A DNA stretch of 64,000 nt from Cyclina sinensis (lineage: Eukaryota; Mollusca; Bivalvia; Venerida; Veneridae): positions 31,212,882 through 31,276,881 of the forward strand of contig JAAONU010000006.1 of NCBI GenBank assembly GCA_012932295.1, in the 5' to 3' direction. The position numbers and the translations under genes are program-made. How positions within the stretch are numbered: the first letter of the stretch is position 1; each line of letters starts with the position of its first letter. Under the pieces are notes generated by a model, which worked only from the letters and a program-made list of their open reading frames with translations, had not been told where the DNA came from and searched no databases. Shown one piece after another: positions 52,872-62,397 of this stretch.

Positions 52872-53035
52872 TTATTGAAAGATCTGGTCGAGAAAACGAA
52901 CTGGATTTTTGCAGACATTTCCACATCCTTCAGAACAACATAGCTGTCCTCTTGCACAATCATCGTCATTTAAACAGTTAACGGATGGGTCAAATACACA
53001 AATACTCAGCATGGCATTGGGTGGTGGGCAAATTC
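52872..53035 (-). CDS. Gene C terminal exon: WAP domain
   Basis: Acceptor ATATTTCAG, phase 1. Reads ICPPPNAMLSIC, DPSVNCLNDDDCARGQLCC, SEGCGNVCKNPV, ending DQIFQ and TAA. Eight cysteines in the WAP four-disulfide pattern: C-x9-C-x7-C-x5-C-x5-CC-x3-C-x3-C. The D-D-C...CC core is characteristic. The first six cysteines have the same spacing class as the C6 modules around it. Confidence 0.85.
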
Positions 53036-55311
53036 CTGAAATATAAACAAAAAATATCAAAATGTGTAGGGAAAAACGCTTTGAGCTTTCATTGTTTTAT
53101 TGAGTGTAAAATTAGTGTAAATATTTTACTCATTATCTTTTAATAAACTGAAATATATATTATGATGGAAAACGGTTTTCCTAGTTTAAACGAAACATGT
53201 TTTTATGGTTTTTATGAATATAAAGAATATATATCCACAAGATAAAATACTTAACATCCTATATGATTATCAGGAAAAAAAAATAAATAGAAAATCCATA
53301 ATGTTTGCTAAAATATATTGAAACTCAAACAATGTTTCTTTAATCATTCACTTGGTAAAGGTGTGATGATGATCATCATGATGATAATGACGAGGACGAT
53401 GCTGATATAAATGATAATAATATTTTTTGTTATTTTTAAGCCATCATCGTAAATATCATCATAATTGTCATCGTCGTCTTTTTTTTCTTTTGGAAGCATT
53501 TCGAATAAGACTACACAAAAGTTGTTAGTGCAAAACATGTGAATGGACATCTCGAAAAATTAAGCATAATTTCCCTCATCTTTTACTTCTATGTCAACTA
53601 CATACTTATATATGACAACAGACTCCAAGCGAGCTGCCACCCGGGTATATACACTGGTATCCTGGTCTACATTGTTGACCAACGAACCCGCCGCATGAGC
53701 CCCTGGAAGGTCGATGTCCGCACACATTGTTTTGTCCTGTAATGATACAGTCCCTACGTATAGATCAATGACAGCAGCAGCAGCAACAACAACAACAACA
53801 AAAACAACAACAAAAACCCAAACAAACAAAAACACGGAAAAAACAGCAACAACATTTAATGCGTAAACCTTTGACATTCTACCATCCAAAATGAAAGATA
53901 GAAATAAAAAGAATTAATGAAGATTGTGAGAAGATTCATTAAAAATTCTGTTTAAAAAGTGTCCAGTGCGAAAACGTTCCAGTATTAGGTAATCATTTAT
54001 TTTCCAACAGAAGTAACTGTACTCAATCAAACAAGTTTGAATAGTACTGAAATAGTGAAGATTTTGATCGTTTTTAGTTTAGCTTTCCGAATCAGAAACT
54101 GTTCGAACCTGGTCTGTCCCTGCAACACAGTCCCGCTGTAGCTGTTGGCCATACGTTTGTACATGTACTACCAGGAGGACAGCCGGCGTTTGCAAATCCT
54201 CCACAGACCCCTACCGACCCCCATCTACAACCTTGTGAATCAGGCCCGGGTCTTGGTCGTCTGCCATAGCCTGGCTGTCCAATAACTGCAAATATAAAAT
54301 GTCCATATATGCAAAATGCAAAAAAAAATATATGTTTATTTTGAAAGAACTGATTGTAAAAGTAAAAAAAGTAAAGTAAAATGAAATAAGTTGGATAGAG
54401 CGTGATGTTAAAGGTACATTCAGATATTCATTTCAATTCTGTTCTTTCCTTGTAGGTTCCCTTTATTTTAGCTTAGTAAATTTACATCATGTTTTATTGT
54501 TGTCGGTCTGTCAAATCCTACTCTTAAATTTACTGTCTTGCCCTGTCCTGTTATGTAATGCCGTACATTTTTTCAAATCTTGTTCTACTCTACCATATTC
54601 AAATCCATATTACCCCTCCACCGAGTCTTCTGTACTTGCTCCTATTTCATCCTATTCCGCTCTACTCCATTACTTACCACTCATTTCCAATATTTCCATC
54701 TCATTCTGTTCCACAATTGCATTATGTTTCATTCCATTCTTTACCACTCAACTCTGTTACACTTCATTCCACGGTTCCACCCAATAACTTACCGCTTACC
54801 TCTGTTTCACTCCACTCTACTATTACACTGTTTCATTCAATAACTTACAACACAACTCTGTTCCACTCCAATCTACTGTTCCATCCTATAACTTAGCAAA
54901 CAACTCTGTTTCATTTCGTTCATCTATTACACTGTTATACACAATAACTTACAACACTCCTCTGGTTCAACTCCATTCAACTCTTAGACAGTTCCATTCC
55001 TTTACTCATCACAATACTTCGTTCCACTCCATTCCCCGCTGTTCTATCCAATAGCTTAATACACTAATTCATCATCCCAGTCCAAGCCCAGACTGTTCAA
55101 TTCAATAACTTACCACACTTCTTTGTTTTACGCCATTCCAATCTCTTGTAAACCCGAACATACCACTCTATTCCACTCCATTTAACCTTAACTTTTGCAC
55201 ACGCACTAACATAAGTATTTTTAAACTAGAGGATAATAGAAACTTTAACTTACCAGTTACTATGAGAGTGGTAAAAAGAACAAAACAGAACAATTTTGTA
55301 TTCAGCTCCAT
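52872..55311 (-). CDS. Gene C: secreted C6 + WAP protein
   Basis: Minus-strand exons: 55,311-55,254 (signal peptide), 54,285-54,109 (C6), 53,736-53,606 (C6, end disturbed), 53,035-52,872 (WAP, stop). All junctions are phase 1. Without the third exon the coding length is 399 bases (132 residues); with it, and allowing for a two-base excess at its end, 528 (175 residues). WAP domains commonly inhibit serine proteases or act against microbes; here a WAP domain and C6 modules share a gene, strengthening the protease-inhibitor reading of the cluster. TATA box at 55,373-55,379; poly(A) signal at 52,817-52,812. Confidence 0.68.
53420..53510 (-). CDS. Possible acidic exon of gene C
   Basis: After a fair acceptor (TTTTGTGTAG) on the minus strand the frame reads LFEMLPKEKKDDDDNYDDIY in phase 1. 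No convincing donor follows; the next GT sites are weak. An acidic linker would be plausible between C6 and WAP, but simple-sequence DNA (GAT/GAC repeats) gives such peptides by chance. Confidence 0.22.
53606..53736 (-). CDS. Gene C exon 3: C6 module with disturbed 3' end
   Basis: Acceptor TCATTACAG, phase 1. Reads NNVCGHRPSRGSCGGFVGQQ, CRPGYQC, GGSSLGVCCHI, then TAA directly before a GTATGT donor. Spacing C-x8-C-x7-C-x5-C-x10-CC. Removing one TA from the TATATA tract would restore a phase 1 donor, so the stop may be an insertion artefact; alternatively this is an alternative last exon. Confidence 0.65.
53766..53820. repeat. CAG/CAA simple repeat
   Basis: AGCAGCAGCAGCAACAACAA passing into AAC-rich sequence. 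In the intron upstream of gene C exon 3; read on the minus strand it gives a Val/Ala-rich chance frame. Confidence 0.85.
54109..54285 (-). CDS. Gene C exon 2: C6 module with Pro/Arg-rich leader
   Basis: Acceptor TATTTGCAG, 177 bases, phase 1-1 with donor CCAG|GTTCGA. Reads VIGQPGYGRRPRPGPDSQGC, then RWGSVGVCGGFANAGC, PPGSTC, TATAGLCCRDRP. Spacing 7-7-5-11-0. If the donor is not used the frame ends at TGA 54,094-54,092 and this would be a last exon. Confidence 0.75.
54560..55200. repeat. Degenerate tandem repeat in gene C intron 1
   Basis: Loose copies of a unit of about 55-60 bases with words TTCCACTCCATTCTAC, GTTCCATCCAATAACTTA and ACCACTCAACTCTG. Strong pyrimidine bias on the plus strand. 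Produces several overlapping chance frames. Confidence 0.7.
55254..55311 (-). CDS. Gene C exon 1: signal peptide
   Basis: ATG then MELNTKLFCFVLFTTLIVTG straddling donor GTAAGT (phase 1). Lys at position 6 and a hydrophobic core of 12 residues: a typical secretory signal. Confidence 0.75.
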
Positions 55312-55372
55312 TTCAAAGGTATCTTGTATGACAAGCACTTAATATTGATATGAATTGAAACACTAAGAGCAT

Positions 55373-55379
55373 TTTTATA
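55373..55379 (-). promoter_or_regulatory. TATA box of gene C
   Basis: TATAAAA on the minus strand, 62 bases upstream of the gene C start codon, placing transcription start near 55,348 and leaving a 5' UTR of about 35 bases. The clearest core-promoter motif among the four genes. Confidence 0.5.
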
Positions 55380-55771
55380 AGATGTTCCCAAACCGGATGT
55401 TTTCATGCCATTAATGTTAAGCGCTCGTGAGATTGGCTGTTATTTGAAAATACGTACGTCATGTTAATTATGACAGAACGTACAGCTTTGCGGTTTACCA
55501 CAAAGTAATTAATAATAGTAATTAGGTAAGAGTTTAAAAAGACGTGGTTCGTTGTCATTTTTTTTATTGAAAACGTCGTCTGATATTTACGTCAAAATAT
55601 TTATAGTGTTGTCGCACGTGAGGTTTCTTTAATTGTTTTAAGTTCAACGTTTAAGTCGCCTAATTCGTCAGAAAACCATTTTCTAAGTAAAAAAATTATG
55701 CAGTTTCCAGCTAAGATTGCATTTTAGTGCTCTTTCGGATAAGGAAAGATTTAATTACAAGATGTAAAACT

Positions 55772-56637
55772 TACGGAATACCGTTAGGGCCATCGTGTTT
55801 AGACGTTATAATCCAGAGGGCGACAATGCGATAGTGCGATAATGCGATGGCGACAATGCGATAATGCGATGGCGACAGTGCGATAATGCGATGGCGACAA
55901 TGCGATAACGCGATAATGCGATGACGACAATGCGATAATGCGATGGCGACAATGCGATAACGCGATAGTGCTATGGCGACAATGCGATAGTCATATCGTA
56001 CTGTCGCCATCGCATCATCGCATTGTCGCATCGCACTATCGTATTGTCGCCATCGCACTATCGCGTTTTTGCATTGTCCACATCGCATTATCGCACTGTC
56101 GCCATCGCATTATCGCACTATCGCATTGTCGCCCTCTGGAATATAACGTCTAACCATGATGGCCCTAACGGTATTCCGTATTATAAAGCCATCCATTTTT
56201 TGTTTCTACAATTGTTTTTATTTCGTAAAAATCGCTTGTGTACATACAAAAAAATGATGTGCGCATGTGTATCGGAAGGCAATAGTCGACAATGCGATAG
56301 TGCGATAATGCGACAATGCGATAGTGCGATAACGCGACAATGCGATAGTGCGATAACGCGACAATGCGATGGCGACAATGCGATAGTGCGATGGCGACAG
56401 TGCGATAATGCGAAAACGCGATAGTGCGATGGCGACAATGCGATAGTGCGATGGCGACAATGCGATGATGCGTTCTCGACAGTACGATATGACTATCGCA
56501 TTGTCGCCATCGCACTATCGCGTTATCGCATTGTCGCCATCGCATTATCGCACTGTCGCCATCGCATTATCGCACTATCGCATTGTCGCCCTCTGGATTA
56601 TAACGTCTAACCACGATGACCCTAACGGTATTCCGTA
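55772..56637. mobile_element. Foldback (MITE-like) elements with internal GCGACAATGCGAT array
   Basis: First element: ACGGAATACCGTTAGGGCCA at 55,774 is mirrored by GGCCCTAACGGTATTCCGT ending near 56,179. Between them ACAATGCGATAATGCGATGG-type units run in one direction to about 55,990 and in the opposite direction after it, a long imperfect hairpin. A second array (56,285-56,595) has the same layout and ends with the same inverted end (TAACGGTATTCCGT, 56,622-56,635). About 100 bases of unrelated DNA lie between them. Confidence 0.8.
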
Positions 56638-56817
56638 AAAACTACATAGTCATAATACAGCATTTGTTTTTCAGTTACAACTTATTTTGAAATAGACACT
56701 TGTTTTTGCTCTGACGTCACCAGGGAGAATACAACGATTTAGACTTCCAGCTTTTTATTAAATACAGAAATTTGGTTAAGAAAACGGAGACAGAAAAGAG
56801 TCGAGCTTGGTAGAATT

Positions 56818-57180
56818 AACCTTTAGTCTTCTAAATATCTTAAGTGGACTTCTCCATCTTTCAATTCGGACATATCCATTAATTGTTTAAAGGGTTTTTT
56901 GTTGAAAATTTGCCGACTGAATGGCGAATAGATCAGGCAAACACAATGGCCGCTCGTAATAGAAGGGTTTAGTATAGATGGGGAAAAATCACACAGAACT
57001 TTAGGTATATATATATTCATATTCAACGACGATTTATACTACTTCTATCTCGTTATACATCACGTGACTGGAGCTACCAACAGTATAGAGCCTGGTCAGA
57101 CTGCACGGATGTGCAGGCTGGCCTGGCTCTATACTGGTGGCAAAGGCTAATCACGTTCGGTTCCAGCAGGTTAAGAGTTA
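56818..57180 (-). mobile_element. Bivalve MITE-like repeat, interrupted
   Basis: On the minus strand it starts near 57,178 (TTAACTCTTAACCTGCTGGA), contains 'CAGCCTGCACATCCGTGCAG' and 'CAGTCGGCAAATTTTCAACA', and ends near 56,820 with 'AAGTCCACTTAAGATATTTA' and TTAACC. I recognise these blocks from a repeat very common in bivalve genomes. The middle (about 56,950-57,060) does not belong to it. The 67-codon frame at 57,026-56,823 is part of the repeat, not a gene. Confidence 0.6.
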
Positions 57181-58160
57181 ACCTTTGTCATCCCATTGTG
57201 TTAGTTACTCGTCTGCGTTTCGAGGAGATGAAAGCAAGAAGTGTTTATCTGGCTTTTTATTTAAAAGAAATTAGAACCTTTTTTCACTTTCATACCTTAC
57301 GTTGGCTTTAATGAGTTATACTTTATGTTAATTATGGTAGATTGATCGCAGTTCAGAGAAACGTTGTATGAGCTTATTGTTTTATGCAATCATGCTTAAA
57401 AAATACAATACACATTTTAATACTTATATTATTTTCGCAGTAGTTCAATTTAATGCTAGATACAATAACACTTATTGCCATTATCATTTCAGAACTTGGA
57501 TTGAAAAACGGATAGATAAAGTTTATCGAGAAATAAGATATGATACTTTGTTATTACGAAATATAATAATAATAATAATAATAATAATCATAATAATAAT
57601 AATAATAAAAAGATCAAGGGCTGTCACTATAACACGTTCCTGGAAGGTTATCGTCTGGAGTACGTGCTTGCTTTGGCGCATTTGTAGATATCAATGAAAT
57701 GACAAAACTGTAAAAATGTTGATGTTTGTTTTTGTTTGTTTGTTTTTTAAGTAAGTTAATCGACTCCTCCAACCAAAATTCACTAAAATAAAAAAATAAA
57801 AAAAACACAAAAAGGACCACCCAAGAAAAAAAAACAACAACTCACACCCCTCAAAAAATAACAAAAACAAAAAAACAAAAACAACCCAGAACGAATAGAT
57901 CTACAAACAAACAGTCAGAAAATATTTCTTATCATTTTGCAAAGAAAGATGAACAGACAGGCAGAGAGGTTTAACATTTAAACAATTCAGGAATAATTCT
58001 GTCTGGTTATTTTAGAATCACATTCTAAATCATAGAACGGACACAAAAATAGAGGTAGGTGGTACTATCTCTATACTATTAGGCATTTGAGACGGACAAG
58101 CAGACCGACGGACGGATTGTGTCATGTTGCCTTTGTCTGTCGAATATTTGTGCCGATGTG
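57181..58160. repeat. Intergenic; (AAT)n at 57,563-57,606
   Basis: An AAT microsatellite (about 14 units with one interruption) and A-rich, AAC-rich simple sequence at 57,780-57,890. No gene recognised. Confidence 0.6.
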
Positions 58161-58165
58161 TTTTT

Positions 58166-60395
58166 AGCTCACCTGTCACGCAGTGACATGGTGAGCTATT
58201 GTGACCCCCCTCCGTCCGTCGTCCGTCGTCGTGCGTCGTCAACAATTTCATTCAAACGACATCTCCTCTGAAACCACTGGGCCAAATTCAATGAAACTTG
58301 CCAGGGGTGTTCCTTGCATGACGCTCTACCAAAGTTGTTCAAAGAATTCAATTCCATGCAGAACTCTGGTTGCCATGGCAAGCAAAAGGAAAAACTTTAA
58401 AAATCTTCTTCTCAAAATCCGCAAGGCCTGGAGCTTAGATATTTGGTATGTAGCATCATCTAGTGGACCTCTACCAAGATTGTTCAAACTATGACCCTGG
58501 GGTCAGAACTGGCCCCGCCCTGGGGGTCACTTGATTGATTTTACATAGAGTTATATAGTGAAAACTTTAAAAATCTTCTTGTCAGAAACCACAAGGCATG
58601 GAGCTTAGATATTTGGTATGTAGCATTATTCCGTGGACCTCTGACAAGATTGTTCAAATTATGACCAGGGGGTCAGAACTGGCCCCGCCCCGGGGGTCAC
58701 TTGATTTTACATAGAGTTATATAGTGAAAACTTAAAAAAAATTCTTGTCAGAAACCACAAGGCATGGAGTTTAGATATTTGGTATAAGGCATCATCTAGT
58801 TGACCGCTACCAAGATTGTTCAAATTATGACCCTGGGGTCAGAACTGGCCCCGCCCCAGGGGTCACATGTTTTACATTTAGTTATATAGTGAAAACTTTA
58901 AAAATCTTCCTGTCAGAAACCGCAAGGCCTGGAGCTAAGAGTTTTGGTGTGAGGCATCATCTGGTGGACCTCTACCAAAATTGTTCAAATTATGACCCTG
59001 ATGTCAGAACTGGCCCTGCCCCGGGGGTCACTTGATTTACATAGAGTTATAAAGGGAAAACATTTAAAAAATCTTCTTGTCAGAAACCGCAAGGCCTGGA
59101 GCTTAGATATTTGGTGAGAGGCATCATATGGTGGACCTCTACCAAGATTGTTCAAATTATGACCCTTGGGTCAGAACTGGCCCCACCCCAGGGGTCCCTT
59201 GATTTACATAGAGTTATATAGTGAAAACTTTAAAACTCTTCTTGTCAGAAACCGCAAAGCCTGGAGCTTAGATATTTGGTGCGAGGCATCATCTGGTAGA
59301 CATCTACCACGATTGTTCAAATCATGGCCCCTGGGTCAAAATTGGCTCCGCCCAAGGGTACACATGTTTTACATGGAGTTATATAGTAAATTCTTTAAAA
59401 ATCTTCTTGTTAGAAACTGCAAGGCCTGGAGCTTAGATATTTGGTATGAGGCATCATCTAGTGGACCTCTACCAAGATTGTTCAAATTATGACCATGGGG
59501 TCAGAACTGGCCCCGACCAGGGCTTACTTGCTTTACATAGAGTTATATAGGGAAAACTTTAAAAATCTTCTTGTAAGAAACTGCAAGGCATGGAGCTTAG
59601 ATATTTGGTGTTGAGCATTGTCTAGTAGACCTCTACCAAGATTGTTCAAATCATGGCCCCTGGGTGAAAACTGGCCCCGCCCAAGGGGTCACACTTTTTA
59701 CATAGAGTTATATAGCAAAAAAAATTAAAAAATCGTCTTGTCACAAACTGCAAGGCCTGGAGCTTAGATATTTGGTAGTATGCACTGTGGCCACAGTGGG
59801 GTCATCCCCTCTTCCCTGGGGGTTACTCCCCCACCCCCGCCCAATTTTTTTTCTCATTTTTTTAAGTTTTTCGCTATGGCAATAAAATTTGGACCATTTG
59901 TACAGTTTTTCAAGATGATTCAAAAACATTATTTGACCTATATTTTTGACCTACTGACAAACTTTTTTGTTTTTTAGCTACGGCAATGAAATTTGGACCA
60001 TGTGCACAGTATTTCGTTTCGATTTCAAAAATGTCATCGCATGACCTATATTTTTGACCTACTGACCTACTTTTTTGGAGCTATGGCAATGAAATTTTGA
60101 CCATGTGTACAGTGTTTTGTTCCGATTTCAAAAACGTCATAGCATGACCTATTTTTTTGACCTACTGACCTACTTTTTTGTTTTGAAGCTACGGCAATGA
60201 AATTTGGACTGTCGTTCTGATTTCAAAAATGTCGTCTCATGACCTGTATTTTTGACCTACTGACCTGCTTTGTTTTTGGAGCTATGGCAATGAAATTGCA
60301 TTGGTTCATTTCTGTGATATGCAGCATTACATTCATAAAAATTTCTTTCATCTTTGAACCCAGGTGAGCGCTTTAGGGCCATTGGCCCTCTTGTT
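58166..60395 (+). repeat. Long bivalve-type interspersed repeat with internal tandem arrays
   Basis: Head: AGCTCACCTGTCACGCAGTG, then GTGAGCTATTGTGACC and GTCCGTCGTCCGTCGTCG. Inside, nine units of about 165 bp (58,380-59,790) share TTCTTGTCAGAAACCGCAAG and GGTCAGAACTGGCCCCGCCC. Then four units of about 115 bp (59,855-60,300) share TTTTTGACCTACTGACCTAC. Tail: CAGGTGAGCGCTTTAGGGCC ATTGGCCCTCTTGTTT, the hallmark end. Non-coding. An older copy lies inverted at 1,345-2,295. Confidence 0.75.
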
Positions 60396-61130
60396 TCAAA
60401 ATCTTTATGCAAATAAAGGCTGGAATAATTTTATACTATTTAGACAAAGACATCGACCATGGAAAGATGCTGTCGATCTGGTGAACATTTCTGTAAAGTT
60501 GTATCAAAATGCTTTGATGTACCACACGATAACAGAGGGCATTTTTTTTATGTGGATAATATTTTCTGATATTGGAACTCGTGAATCATTCTTGAATTAC
60601 ATCATCTTAATGTGACGGACATTTGTGGCAAATAATGTTGAAGTCCTATATGATAGAGGAAGGCAGGTATTAAAAGTATAATTTCTGAACTTGACCTCAG
60701 AAGCCTTGACCTTGTACGGAAAGATCTCTATGTGATTGTTATTAATGGCAAGTACAGTCGAACGAACGGACGGGTGCTTTATGACACGTTTCCTCTGTCT
60801 GGTGAACAAATACCATAGAGTTACAGAGCGTATAAGAACATAAAGGTGTGCAGTTTTCGTTATTTTGAACAAAAAAAATCTGGGTCTTACTCTCAACATA
60901 TTTGTAAAGAAAAAAACTAATGAAATTAATTTTAAGTGGTTACCTTGGATGCAAATATAGGACAAACACTCAATTCTTTCATACAATTTTTTATTTGGTC
61001 GATGTTGCCACCTGAGAGACCTGAAAGACTAAAATAAAAATATTTTCAGCACTTTCAGTAAGAGTTGTTATGTTATTGTAATTTGTAAAGAAACTAGCAC
61101 ATTGCTGTCTCTTTACTAAGCATTAAAAAG
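60396..61130. other. Intergenic, nothing recognised
   Basis: AT-rich; one 129-codon minus-strand frame (60,986-60,597) shows no domain, no signal peptide and no relation to the cluster. Confidence 0.4.
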
Positions 61131-61544
61131 GAATGAAATTTTGCATAAATTCTCCCTTAATCTAAGCCCCCTGTGTCTCAAAATTTTACAAGACTTTACA
61201 TATTAGTTACCACATTTAACTGGTTTCACACTTCAAACACTAGTGACCACATCCTAGAGAGTAGTTTACACACTGTAGCGATGCTTCAAGACTTAAAACC
61301 ATGGCAACTTCAAAGGTAAATGCCGCAACAATGAAAAACGAGAGAGATAACGGAAGGTTTTTAACTTTGTACTGAAGGAATCTGTATAAAAAGACTTTGA
61401 TAAAAAAGTCACATATATTTTCGCCAGAGAAAGGTGCACACATTTTGTTAATGTCACATTTATTTTTATTATTTCATGTATCTGTTAAAATGAAACAAGG
61501 CGTTGTTAAAACGTGAAAATAATTAAATCAATCTTATCTGGTTA

Positions 61545-61730
61545 AAGCGAAATATTATTTCGTTTAAACGAAATATTTTTTCGCTTTTACGAAATCTTGT
61601 TTTGTTTAAGCGAACTAATATTTCGTTGAAACGAATAAATATTTTGTTGAAACGAAATGATATTTCATTTAAGCGAAAACATGTTTCGTTATGATGTAAT
61701 AAGATTTCGTTAAAACGAAATAAAGTTTAT
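61545..61730. repeat. Palindromic minisatellite in gene D 3' UTR
   Basis: About nine units of 18-22 bp based on AAACGAAATATTTTTCG, alternately TTTCGTTTAAACGAAAT and variants with TAAGCGAA. Each unit is nearly self-complementary around TTTCGTT/AACGAAA. Confidence 0.8.
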
Positions 61731-61867
61731 GTGACAACAACAACAACAAAAACCAGCAAAAATATGTCAATTTAGGGTCTCCGTACATAACCTATGTGTA
61801 GGACAGACAATATTTGAAATTAAAAAAAAACTGAATGTTCATTGTTTTTTTTTCGTCTCGGACAAAA

Positions 61868-62397
61868 TTATTTCTTATAAAGGACGTTTGTTCGGCAGCA
61901 GAGACCTGTCACGCATTCATCGTCAAACTCACATTGCGCACTCGTCGAACAGGGAGGCCCAGTTTCACCAGCACATCTTGTTGGGATAGGATTTCTACAA
62001 CAGAAGTCGTTGTTACAATCGAAACCGCGCTTACAAAAAGGCTCTCCTGGTGTGAGGTTGCAAACTCCTCCTTCCTGCCAGCCTGGTGGACAAACTGGTT
62101 CACGACAACAGTTACCGCCTCTGCATGAATATCCAGGCTTGCACGGTTTTCGTTTTGAGCATTTGGGACCAACTGAACCGGATGGACAATATGTAGATCG
62201 ACAGCAGAAATTGTTGATGCATTCATACCCTTCGGAACATTTCTCTTGTCCTGGGAGTGTGTTACACGAGTCACCTTCAATCCAGCCTTGAGGACAGACT
62301 GGATCCCGACAGCAGACGCGCTTTCTACATGTATATCCAGGCTTGCATGGATTCTTTTTTGAACAGCTTATTCCAAGAACGCCAGAAGGACAAGCGT
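61868..62397 (-). CDS. Gene D terminal exon: five fused C6 modules, intact
   Basis: Acceptor TATTTGCAG, phase 1, stop at 61,870-61,868. Modules: CPSGVLGISC... (8-5-5-4-0), [11 protein letters not shown]... (9-8-5-4-0), [10 protein letters not shown]... (8-5-5-4-0), [11 protein letters not shown]... (9-8-5-4-0), CAGETGPPC... (7-5-5-4-0). Thirty cysteines in about 175 residues. Nearly identical to the gene A terminal exon, whose three extra bases are absent here. Confidence 0.87.

Noticed and set aside
53560..53889. 109-codon minus-strand frame with a Val/Ala-rich hydrophobic stretch
   Set aside because: The hydrophobic part comes from the CAG/CAA simple repeat, and the rest is the C6 exon in the wrong frame.
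54497..54896. Three overlapping frames of 87-112 codons
   Set aside because: All arise from the pyrimidine-rich degenerate tandem repeat in gene C intron 1.
55771..56545. Several His/Arg/Ser-rich frames
   Set aside because: Translations of the GCGACAATGCGAT foldback arrays.
56823..57026. 67-codon frame that looks protein-like
   Set aside because: Matches a common non-coding bivalve repeat as remembered, in minus orientation.
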